NCBI GenBank assembly: GCA_024275555.1
Contig: JAJRYW010000563.1
Location: 1 to 5,431 of the forward strand
DNA: 5,431 bases
Source of the DNA: Calditrichota bacterium
GTDB lineage: Bacteria > Calditrichota > Calditrichia > RBG-13-44-9 > J075
Direction: 5' to 3'
The position numbers and the translations under genes were made by a program. Below the pieces are notes generated by a model. It did no database searches. It saw only the letters and a list, made by a program, of their open reading frames with translations, and was not told where the DNA came from. Of the stretch, positions 1-5,425 are shown in pieces (position 1 is the stretch's first letter; each line of letters opens with the position of its first letter).

Positions 1-79
1 ACCCTTTCAGGGTTAATGGTGATTTATCAATTTTCCCAGGGCGTTGCCCTGGGCTATAATATTGACGCCCTTTCAGGGC
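1..79. repeat. Tandem palindromic stem-loop repeat (REP/BIME-like), first unit cut by window edge
   Basis: Three perfect short hairpins lie in a row. Stem A is ACCCT-TTC-AGGGT at 1-13, stem B is CCCAGGGC-GTT-GCCCTGGG at 35-53, and stem C is GCCCT-TTC-AGGGC at 67-79. A and C share the 11-nt core CCCTTTCAGGG exactly 66 bp apart. The simplest reading is a repeat unit made of stem B, a short AT-rich link (54-66) and stem C, with A being the end of a previous unit that begins before the window. Hairpin units of this design are multicopy intergenic elements in several bacterial phyla, and some REP families depend on RAYT (IS200-like) transposases. No transposase is visible here, so mobilisation is inference. 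Copy number in the genome cannot be seen from this window. Confidence 0.7.
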
Positions 80-318
80 TAACATAGCCGCTTGCACAAT
101 TCATGGTGCGCTCTCTCGAGTTTTCGGCCAAACACTAAATAGAGCTTAACCGATGGAATCAGAGTTTTTGCGAACCTGCGCTTCACGCCGCTCAGCGTCC
201 CTCTATAAAGTAAAGGGAGAAAAAGGACCTGTAATAGCGGTGTACATTTCAAGACTTTGTGATTTTGGGGTATTTTTATACTTGGAATGATTTTAGAAGC
301 AGGTTACCTTTTTACAAT
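80..318. other. Non-coding leader upstream of the sigma factor gene
   Basis: This stretch, together with the repeat before it, separates the window edge from the sigma factor start. It holds no convincing gene. The only ATG frame of note, 153-290 (+, 45 codons), lacks a ribosome binding site and reads through low-quality, Arg/Ser-rich sequence. A weak imperfect inverted repeat (TCCCT at 198-202 with AGGGA at 214-218) and a TATAAA at 204-209 are present but unremarkable. A possible promoter at 256-284 is listed separately. Confidence 0.5.
256..284 (+). promoter_or_regulatory. Possible promoter of the sigma factor-kinase operon
   Basis: TTTG at 256-259 is followed after 17 bp by TATACTTG at 277-284. 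This resembles the Bacteroidota-type pattern TTTG / TAnnTTTG with one mismatch in the second box and a spacer slightly shorter than the usual 19 or so. Read as a sigma70 site, TATACT (277-282) is a fair -10 box, but the -35 at the right distance is poor. Transcription would begin near 290 and give a leader of about 30 nt before the ATG at 319. The call rests on motif matching only. Confidence 0.28.
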
Positions 319-888
319 ATGGCGAATACTTCACCGATAAATGTTACCTCATTGCTGCTGGAATTGAAAAACGGGAATGAAGAGGCTTTCGAGAGTCTGG
401 CGCCCCTCATTTACCAGGAGTTGCGGCAGATTGCTTCCCGCTATTTAAAGAGAGAATCGGGAAAGCACACCATTCAGACCACCGACCTGGTGCATGAGGC
501 CTACCTGCGATTGGTTGATGAAGCGCATTATTCCTGGGAGAATCGCGCCCATTTTTTTGCCGTTGCGGCGCGGGCGATGCGCCAGTTCCTGATCTATTAC
601 GCCAAATACCGAAAAGCCGCCAAGCGCGGCGGCGGGCAGGCGGAGATTGCTCTGGATGAGGGGGCGATTATCGCCGAAGAAAAATCCGAGCAAATACTGG
701 CGCTCGATGAAGCGTTATCCCGCTTAAAACTCAAGGATGAGCGGATGAGCCGGATTGTGGAACTGCGCTATTTCTCCGGTCTGACCATTGAAGAAACGGC
801 AGAAGTCTTATCGATATCGACCGGGACGGTGCGATATGAATGGACGATGGCCAAGGCGTGGCTGCACCGGGAATTGCAGCAGCACTAA
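319..888 (+). CDS. ECF-type RNA polymerase sigma factor (PF07638 / TIGR02999-like, kinase-linked)
   Basis: This is a 189-residue alternative sigma factor that should direct RNA polymerase to a small regulon. Region 2 covers about residues 22-98 and contains TTDLVHEAYLRL (54-65), the signature of the PF07638/TIGR02999 family, then the aromatic/basic stretch around AHFFAVAARAMRQFL (77-91). Region 4 covers about 131-186, with a helix-turn-helix in LTIEETAEVLSISTGTVRYEW (155-175). Length is normal for the family. I chose the ATG at 319 because homologues begin about 10 residues before the LLLELKNGN helix. The frame stays open back to a GTG at 259, but those 20 extra residues look non-conserved. 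Neither start has a good Shine-Dalgarno (AGG at 301-303 is about 15 nt away). No anti-sigma gene is present; the next gene, 79 bp downstream, is a Ser/Thr kinase, the usual partner of such factors. Family certain, exact start less so. Confidence 0.9.
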   Translation: MANTSPINVTSLLLELKNGNEEAFESLAPLIYQELRQIASRYLKRESGKHTIQTTDLVHEAYLRLVDEAHYSWENRAHFFAVAARAMRQFLIYYAKYRKAAKRGGGQAEIALDEGAIIAEEKSEQILALDEALSRLKLKDERMSRIVELRYFSGLTIEETAEVLSISTGTVRYEWTMAKAWLHRELQQH

Positions 889-956
889 AAGAAATACGGA
901 AGCGTGATGGATTTGCCATTCCGGTCTCCCCGTTTTTAGTTCCCATTTTGCCTATC

Positions 957-963
957 AGGAAAG
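957..963 (+). promoter_or_regulatory. Ribosome binding site that decides the kinase start
   Basis: The AGGAAAG sequence precedes two consecutive ATG codons at 965 and 968. Aligned to the anti-Shine-Dalgarno, the position equivalent to GGAGG leaves 2 nt before the ATG at 965 but 5 nt before that at 968. The two strong sites elsewhere in the window (for the starts at 5086 and 5426) also leave 5 nt, so 968 is preferred. Confidence 0.5.
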
Positions 964-967
964 TATG

Positions 968-3547
968 ATGACTAGCGAGCAATGGAAAAAATTAAAGGTG
1001 CTTTTTAAGGAAGCGATTGCGCTTCCGCCGGAAAAGCGGGCGGCTTATTTAGACGCCGCCTGTGGAGACGATGCCGAACTGCGCTCCGTCATCGATGAAA
1101 TGCTGGTTTCCCACCAGGAATCTGAGGGCTTTCTGGAAAACCCGGGAGAAGACTTTAGCCGGGTGCTGGGTAACCTGGTCGATGCCGAAGACGCTTTTAT
1201 TGGCCGGCGGATCGGTTCCTACCGCATCAAACACGTTATTGGCGAAGGAGGTATGGGCGTTGTTTACCTGGCCGTGCGCGACGACCATGAATTTCAGAGA
1301 CAGGTCGCTATTAAAATTATCAAACGCGGCATGGATACCGCTGCACTGCTGAAACGTTTTCGCAATGAACGGCAGACCTTAGCGGTTCTGAACCATCCCA
1401 ATATCTGCCGGTTGCTCGACGGCGGCAGCACCGGGGATGGCCAGCCGTATTTTATTATGGAATATATCGACGGACTTCCCATCGATAAATACTGCGATCT
1501 GCATAAACTGACTATCAGCCAGCGGCTGAAGCTGTTTCGGAAAGTCTGCGCAGCGGTGCAATACGCCCATCAAAACCTTATTGTTCACCGGGATCTGAAA
1601 CCGGCGAATATCTTAGTTGCTCCCGACGGCGAACCGAAATTGCTGGATTTCGGCCTTGCCAAAATACTCGATGCGGACGCCTCCGGCCAAACGCTCGAGC
1701 TGACGGCCGCCGGGGTCCGCTTTCTGACCCCGGAATTTGCCAGTCCCGAGCAGATGGAAGGCAATCCGATCACCACTGCCAGCGATGTGTATTCGCTGGG
1801 AGCGATCTTGTATATACTGTTATCCGGATACCGCCCCTATTATTTTAAAAACCGTTCCCGTATCGAAATTGAACGGGTGATCTGCCGGGAATTGCCGGCG
1901 GCGCCGAGCAGCCGACTTAAAAGCGGCATGACGCATGATGAGCAAAGGTTGCCGGCCCCGGAAACGGTGAGCGAAAATCGCCTGGTTTCCGTGGATAAGT
2001 TAAAAAAAATTCTCTCCGGAGACCTGGATAACATCGTGCTCATGGCGCTTCGCAAAGAACCGCATCGCCGTTATCAATCCGTGGAACAGTTGTTGGATGA
2101 CATCCGTCGTCACCGGGCCGGCCGGCCGGTTATAGCCGGAAAAGACACCTTCCGTTACCGCAGCGGTAAATTTATCCGTCGGCGCCGGGGGGTGTTGGCT
2201 TCGCTTACCCTGGTAATGCTGGTTCTGATTGTTTCGGTAGCCAACATTATGTGGCAGAGCCGCCAGGTCAACCGGGAAGCCGCCAAAGCCCGGCAAACCA
2301 TCGCCTATCTGAAAGAAATGCTGGCCGCCAGCGACCCCTACGACGCCGAAAAAGAAATGACCATTGTTGAATTGTTGGACAAGGCGTCCGAGAATATCGA
2401 AACCGCGCTGAAAAATCAACCGGAAATTGAAGCGGAAGTGCGCTCCATCCTGGCGAACTCTTATATGAATTCCGGTAAATTTGAACAAGCGCTTACCCAA
2501 TTCCGGCAAGCGCTGGAAATTAACCGGAAATTGTTCGGAGATAAAAGCCTGCCTGTTGCCGCCAACCTGCATGACCTGGGGTTGGTAAAACATTACCAGG
2601 GCAAATTTGACCAGGCGGATTCATTATATTTGCGCGCAATTAAATTGTACGAATTGCTGGCAAGCGAGCCCTCCCGAAGGTACGCCGAGGCCGTCAACGA
2701 CCGGGGCCTGCTGCTTCTGGACTTCTCCCGGGTGGATGAAGCCGAAGGGTGGTTACAGCGATCTCTGGCCATGTTTCGCCAATTGTCCGACCAGGACAAC
2801 ATTGCCACGGGACTTCAAAACCTTGGCTATTCTTACGACTTGAAAGGCGATTATGAGAATGCCGAAAAATTCTATCGGGAATCCCTGGCCCTTAACAAAA
2901 AATTATACGGCGAAGAAAATATTGCCATCGCCAGGAATCTGAACAACCTTGCCTCTGTTTTAATGAGCAAGGGCGACACCCTGGAGGCGGTTCAACTGTT
3001 AGACCGCTCTTTTGAGCTTCGGAAGAAAATTTTAGGAAACGAACATCCCGATGTTACTTTAGCCATGCACAACCTGGCCCATTTTCTCAATATTCAGGGC
3101 GACTATCAGCAGGCGGAAAAGGTGGAACGGGAAGCCCTGTCCCGCTGGCAGAATTCGCTGCCGGCGGATCACCCCTATATCGCCCTGTCAAATTTGCTTT
3201 TAGGGCGCATTTTGATTTCCCTGGGCAAGCTGGGCGATGCAGAACCGTTTCTGCGCAAAGCGCTGGAAATCCGCCGGAAGAAATTCGGCCCCGGCAATCT
3301 CTCTGTAGCAGACGCGCAGGTGGTTTTAGGCCGTTGGCTGGTCCTGATGAAACGCTATCCCAAAGCGGAAAAATTGCTCTTAACCGCCAAAATGAATTTG
3401 GAGAATGAAAAGGAAATTGATACAAAATCTTATTTGATCAGGACGCTGACAGGCTTGACCGAACTCTATCACACCTGGGGGAGGGCCAGCCTGGCAAGGG
3501 AATACCGGAAGCAATTGCAGGCGTTACAGCGTCAAGAATCGATGTAA
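968..3547 (+). CDS. Transmembrane Ser/Thr protein kinase with C-terminal TPR repeats
   Basis: This 859-residue Hanks-type kinase is probably the sensor and partner of the sigma factor before it. Residues 1-60 match the short N-terminal segment typical of this subfamily (EQWKKLKVLFKEAIALPPEKR). The kinase domain covers about 84-382: glycine loop GEGGMG (92-97), lysine in VAIK (116), helix C glutamate 134, HRDLKPAN with catalytic Asp209, DFG (227-229), LTPEFASPEQ at the end of the activation loop (253-262, SPE in place of APE), and SDVYSLG (272-278). All catalytic residues are present, so it should be active. RRRR (404-407) precedes a single membrane helix at about 408-429, which places the kinase in the cytoplasm and the rest outside it. 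From about 490 to 844 run roughly eight TPR units of about 42 residues of the kinesin-light-chain/TPR_12 type, probably a ligand- or protein-binding region. An in-frame ATG at 965 is the alternative start. The signal sensed is not readable from sequence. Confidence 0.93.
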   Translation: MTSEQWKKLKVLFKEAIALPPEKRAAYLDAACGDDAELRSVIDEMLVSHQESEGFLENPGEDFSRVLGNLVDAEDAFIGRRIGSYRIKHVIGEGGMGVVYLAVRDDHEFQRQVAIKIIKRGMDTAALLKRFRNERQTLAVLNHPNICRLLDGGSTGDGQPYFIMEYIDGLPIDKYCDLHKLTISQRLKLFRKVCAAVQYAHQNLIVHRDLKPANILVAPDGEPKLLDFGLAKILDADASGQTLELTAAGVRFLTPEFASPEQMEGNPITTASDVYSLGAILYILLSGYRPYYFKNRSRIEIERVICRELPAAPSSRLKSGMTHDEQRLPAPETVSENRLVSVDKLKKILSGDLDNIVLMALRKEPHRRYQSVEQLLDDIRRHRAGRPVIAGKDTFRYRSGKFIRRRRGVLASLTLVMLVLIVSVANIMWQSRQVNREAAKARQTIAYLKEMLAASDPYDAEKEMTIVELLDKASENIETALKNQPEIEAEVRSILANSYMNSGKFEQALTQFRQALEINRKLFGDKSLPVAANLHDLGLVKHYQGKFDQADSLYLRAIKLYELLASEPSRRYAEAVNDRGLLLLDFSRVDEAEGWLQRSLAMFRQLSDQDNIATGLQNLGYSYDLKGDYENAEKFYRESLALNKKLYGEENIAIARNLNNLASVLMSKGDTLEAVQLLDRSFELRKKILGNEHPDVTLAMHNLAHFLNIQGDYQQAEKVEREALSRWQNSLPADHPYIALSNLLLGRILISLGKLGDAEPFLRKALEIRRKKFGPGNLSVADAQVVLGRWLVLMKRYPKAEKLLLTAKMNLENEKEIDTKSYLIRTLTGLTELYHTWGRASLAREYRKQLQALQRQESM

Positions 3548-3551
3548 CGCC
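3520..3551. terminator. Stem-loop across the kinase stop codon, candidate bidirectional terminator
   Basis: GGCGTTACA (3520-3528) and TGTAACGCC (3543-3551) form a perfect 9-bp stem with a 14-nt loop. The kinase stop codon TAA (3545-3547) lies inside the right arm. The convergent gene ends at 3572, so the hairpin sits in or just past the 3' end of both transcripts. There is no run of T after the stem on either strand, so it is not a classical intrinsic terminator. It could instead protect 3' ends or stop transcription in another way. Confidence 0.4.
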
Positions 3552-3571
3552 GTAGGGTTGACAGCGCCAGT

Positions 3572-5086
3572 CTATTGCGGAAGTCTTTTGCGCACCGGGG
3601 TGCGTTTAAAATCCGTGCGATTGAGATTCGCATCCACCCGCGGGTCGTAACTCTCCTTATCAGTATAGATGACATCCCCGGCTTCATTTACCCAGCGGTA
3701 TTTCCACTGGTTGGAGCCTGTTTCCACTTCGTTGGTGTAGGGATTGACAAACTCCTCCTGATCGGTGAGGGTGAGAAACATATCGTTGTGGATTTCCGCA
3801 TTGGTTTTTTGGCGGTGTTCGGTGATCTCCCGCTCGATGCGCTGCATGTCCTGCTGGGTGCGGAGCATAATCTCGCCGCGCTGCGCCTGCCCGCGAATTT
3901 CTCCCGCCAGCCATTGGGGGGTGATGCGCACCGAACTTTGAATCACGCTGAAGACCGCTTCCGATTTGGCTAACTCATGCAATGGCGCACGAATCAAAAG
4001 GGTCTCCTTGTTGCCCCACAGCCCGGCCCCGGCTTTCCCCCAGTTTTCCACCACTGCAATCATTCTCTCTTCATATAAAAAGCCCTTTTCGTTGAAGGCG
4101 AGGGTTGCCGTTGCAGCGTCGTAACTGAAGTCGATCATGGGCCCCAGGGCGCGGGCTTGCCGCAGATATTGCTCAGCCAGCCCGGGCAGGCTGCGCCGGT
4201 CTTTGACCTGCACATTGCTCGCATTGGGATGGGCGTACCGGAAGGCAACCTGTCTAATAAATTGCAGCGCCGGTATCAGGGGGTAGACGGTCATGCCGTT
4301 GTAATTGCTGCCGGGCGGGAACAGCCCCATCTGACCAGCCGGCGAGTAGCGCATATCGAAGAAGAGCACATCGGGCAGCCAGCGGATCATCACCGAGCCC
4401 TGGCGGTCTTTCATTACCGCAAAATCCAGTTTGGCAGCGATGGATTGAGCCGCGCCGCCCTGCGCCGTTGGGTCTACCCGGAAAATCCCGCCCTTCACCT
4501 GCCAGCCTTTGGGGATTAAAATGGTAAAGGCGCGTTCGTTCGGCTCCTCTACCCGGGTAAAAACCATGGTGGATAATTTCCCGGGCGTTCCGGCAGCGGC
4601 GCTTTGCGTTGTTTTCTGAAGCTGTGCAGCTTTTTTACCGGGCTTCTTTTTAGCGGATGAAGCGGATTGCAGAAGCTCCTCCGCAGATTTACCGGTGGTA
4701 AAGGTAAGAATATAGGGAGTTACGGTAATCCCCGGATTTTGGACGCTGCGGAATCCTTTCCGGGCGGCGCTGTTGATGCCGATGCTGTAGGTGGTATTGC
4801 TCTTTAGACTGACCGGCAGGATGCAGGTAAAAGGATTGACAAAATAAGGCTCCCCGGCAATTTCCGGAAATACGCCCGGAACGCTTTCCACAAAAGACCA
4901 GCTATTCTGCTTCACCTCGCCGCTAAAATAAATGCCGATTTCCGGTATATCCGGGTCCACATCGGTTTCCCCGAGGGCGGGCACGGTTTCCACGACTTTT
5001 AATTCCGGTACAACATACCGGTCTTGCTGTGCGAACGCCAGCACGGTGAGGCTTAATGTCAAGGTTAGTAAATGATAGATGTTCAT
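3572..5086 (-). CDS. Secreted protein with N-terminal Big_5 Ig-like domain, function unknown
   Basis: This 504-residue exported protein of unknown role reads right to left. Residues 1-19 are a type I signal peptide (hydrophobic LLTLTLSLTVLAFA, cleavage likely after AFA); there is no lipobox cysteine. About 28-131 form a Big_5 (SbsA-type Ig-like) domain, recognisable from VPALGETDVDPDI near the start, the central LPVSLKSNTTYSIGIN and the closing YILTFTTG. A Lys/Ala/Ser-rich linker follows (about 133-170). About 172-395 are probably a globular part (FTILIPKGWQV, VMIRWLPDV, FPPGSNYNGM), then a charged helical, possibly coiled-coil segment (about 399-433). The C-terminal part has many aromatic residues, with VNPYTNEVETG (448-458), WKYRW (461-465) and VIYTDKESYDP (472-482). 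No catalytic motif is evident. AAAGGAGGT 4 nt before the ATG strongly supports the start. The stop codons of this gene and the kinase are 24 bp apart; convergence gives no evidence of shared function. Confidence 0.85.
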   Translation of the reverse strand: MNIYHLLTLTLSLTVLAFAQQDRYVVPELKVVETVPALGETDVDPDIPEIGIYFSGEVKQNSWSFVESVPGVFPEIAGEPYFVNPFTCILPVSLKSNTTYSIGINSAARKGFRSVQNPGITVTPYILTFTTGKSAEELLQSASSAKKKPGKKAAQLQKTTQSAAAGTPGKLSTMVFTRVEEPNERAFTILIPKGWQVKGGIFRVDPTAQGGAAQSIAAKLDFAVMKDRQGSVMIRWLPDVLFFDMRYSPAGQMGLFPPGSNYNGMTVYPLIPALQFIRQVAFRYAHPNASNVQVKDRRSLPGLAEQYLRQARALGPMIDFSYDAATATLAFNEKGFLYEERMIAVVENWGKAGAGLWGNKETLLIRAPLHELAKSEAVFSVIQSSVRITPQWLAGEIRGQAQRGEIMLRTQQDMQRIEREITEHRQKTNAEIHNDMFLTLTDQEEFVNPYTNEVETGSNQWKYRWVNEAGDVIYTDKESYDPRVDANLNRTDFKRTPVRKRLPQ

Positions 5087-5090
5087 GATG

Positions 5091-5097
5091 ACCTCCT
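5091..5097 (-). promoter_or_regulatory. Strong ribosome binding site of the secreted-protein gene
   Basis: On the minus strand AGGAGGT lies 4 nt before the ATG at 5086, a near-perfect match to the anti-Shine-Dalgarno sequence. It fixes the start and shows that this organism uses Shine-Dalgarno sequences at least for some genes. Confidence 0.8.
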
Positions 5098-5113
5098 TTT
5101 TCTTTATTGAATG

Positions 5114-5177
5114 GGTGACCCGGTGAGGGGGGGACGGGGAGAACCGGTGACGGGGAGACGGGGTGACGGGGAGAAAT
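5114..5177. repeat. G-rich array of eight 8-bp units (left arm of inverted arrays)
   Basis: Eight units with an exact 8-bp period and no insertion or deletion: GGTGACCC, GGTGAGGG, GGGGACGG, GGAGAACC, GGTGACGG, GGAGACGG, GGTGACGG, GGAGAAAT. The last four alternate GGTGA and GGAGA, giving a 16-bp higher-order repeat. The reverse complement (CCGTCACC type) is the same motif as the right-hand array. The array begins 27 bp upstream of the minus-strand gene's start codon. G-runs of four or more fall at 5127-5133, 5136-5139, 5152-5155, 5160-5163 and 5168-5171. Confidence 0.85.
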
Positions 5178-5235
5178 AGAGGGCAAAACCTAAAGATAAA
5201 CTTTTGTTACCCCGTCATCCTGTCTCCCTTTCACT
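5146..5235. repeat. Long imperfect inverted repeat formed by the inner ends of the two arrays
   Basis: Bases 5146-5171 pair with 5210-5235 over 26 positions: 21 Watson-Crick pairs, four G-T pairs (5146/5235, 5152/5229, 5160/5221, 5163/5218) and one mismatch (5151/5230). The loop is 38 nt (5172-5209). In RNA copied from the + strand sequence the G-T pairs are G-U wobbles, so that transcript folds better than the opposite one, where they become A-C. It could form a large hairpin in RNA or a cruciform in DNA. Confidence 0.65.
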
Positions 5236-5318
5236 CCATCACCTCTTCACCTCTTCACCTCTTCACCCTTTCACCCCTTCACCCTTTCACCCCTTCACCC
5301 CTTCACTCCGTCACCTTC
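5207..5318. repeat. C-rich array of fourteen 8-bp units (right arm of inverted arrays)
   Basis: The units run TTACCCCG, TCATCCTG, TCTCCCTT, TCACTCCA, three of TCACCTCT, then TCACCCTT, TCACCCCT, TCACCCTT, TCACCCCT, TCACCCCT, TCACTCCG and TCACCTTC, all in strict 8-bp register. The consensus is TCACCYYT. The edges are more diverged than the middle, as expected for an array that grows and is homogenised by slippage or unequal crossing-over. Because 8 is not a multiple of 3 and open frames through it are Pro/Ser/Thr/His-rich low complexity, it is not coding. Similar short tandem intergenic repeats are known from cyanobacteria and other phyla. Confidence 0.88.
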
Positions 5319-5360
5319 TCGCTAATTACTGTTTTACCAATTAAATAATTTCCTGAAAAA

Positions 5361-5389
5361 TTGAATTATTCATCCCGACTGCGTATTTT
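5361..5389 (+). promoter_or_regulatory. Candidate sigma70-type promoter for the right-edge gene, with overlapping palindrome
   Basis: TTGAAT (5361-5366) and TATTTT (5384-5389) are separated by 17 bp; each box matches the consensus at four of six positions. Transcription would start near 5396, about 30 nt before the ATG. The -35 box overlaps an 11-bp palindrome, TGAAT-T-ATTCA (5362-5372), which could be an operator, and a second palindrome AATTA-AA-TAATT lies at 5339-5350. In DNA this AT-rich such palindromes also arise by chance. Confidence 0.35.
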
Positions 5390-5425
5390 TAATTTAATTC
5401 CATCGAAAAGAATTTGGAGGACCCG

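Larger units (their letters stand above)
5087..5425. other. Divergent intergenic region, 339 bp
   Basis: It lies between the minus-strand secreted-protein gene and the plus-strand gene at the right edge. From left to right it holds the ribosome binding site of the left gene, the G-rich 8-bp array, a 29-bp A-rich spacer (5178-5206), the C-rich 8-bp array and an AT-rich segment (5320-5415) with a candidate promoter. I see no gene, tRNA or insertion sequence in it. A clear promoter for the minus-strand gene is not visible; it would have to lie within or beyond the left array. Confidence 0.7.

Noticed and set aside
153..290. Small open frame (+, 45 codons) before the sigma factor gene
   Set aside because: No ribosome binding site, no recognisable protein features, and it overlaps the likely promoter region; length is within what chance gives.
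897..923. Imperfect hairpin (CGGA...TCCG with inner ATGG/CCAT) between the sigma factor and kinase genes
   Set aside because: Two 4-bp stems separated by a one-sided 6-nt bulge and no T-tract; too weak to call a terminator or attenuator.
2115..2145. GGCC/CCGG-rich palindromic stretch
   Set aside because: It is inside the kinase coding frame (the HRAGRPVIAG segment, typical of the family) and is explained by Arg/Ala/Gly/Pro codons.
2000..2593. Long open frame of 197 codons on the minus strand inside the kinase gene
   Set aside because: It lies antisense to well-supported kinase/TPR coding sequence and resembles no family; typical shadow frame.
3575..3973. Open frame of 132 codons (+) antisense to the secreted-protein gene
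   Set aside because: The minus-strand gene has a signal peptide, domains and a strong ribosome binding site; the plus frame has none of these.
5207..5318. Possible CRISPR array
   Set aside because: The repeats are 8 bp and contiguous with no spacers, and no cas gene is present.
5163..5348. Open frame (+) running through the C-rich array
   Set aside because: Its product is Pro/Ser/Thr/His low-complexity sequence created by the 8-bp repeat, and it lacks a believable start.
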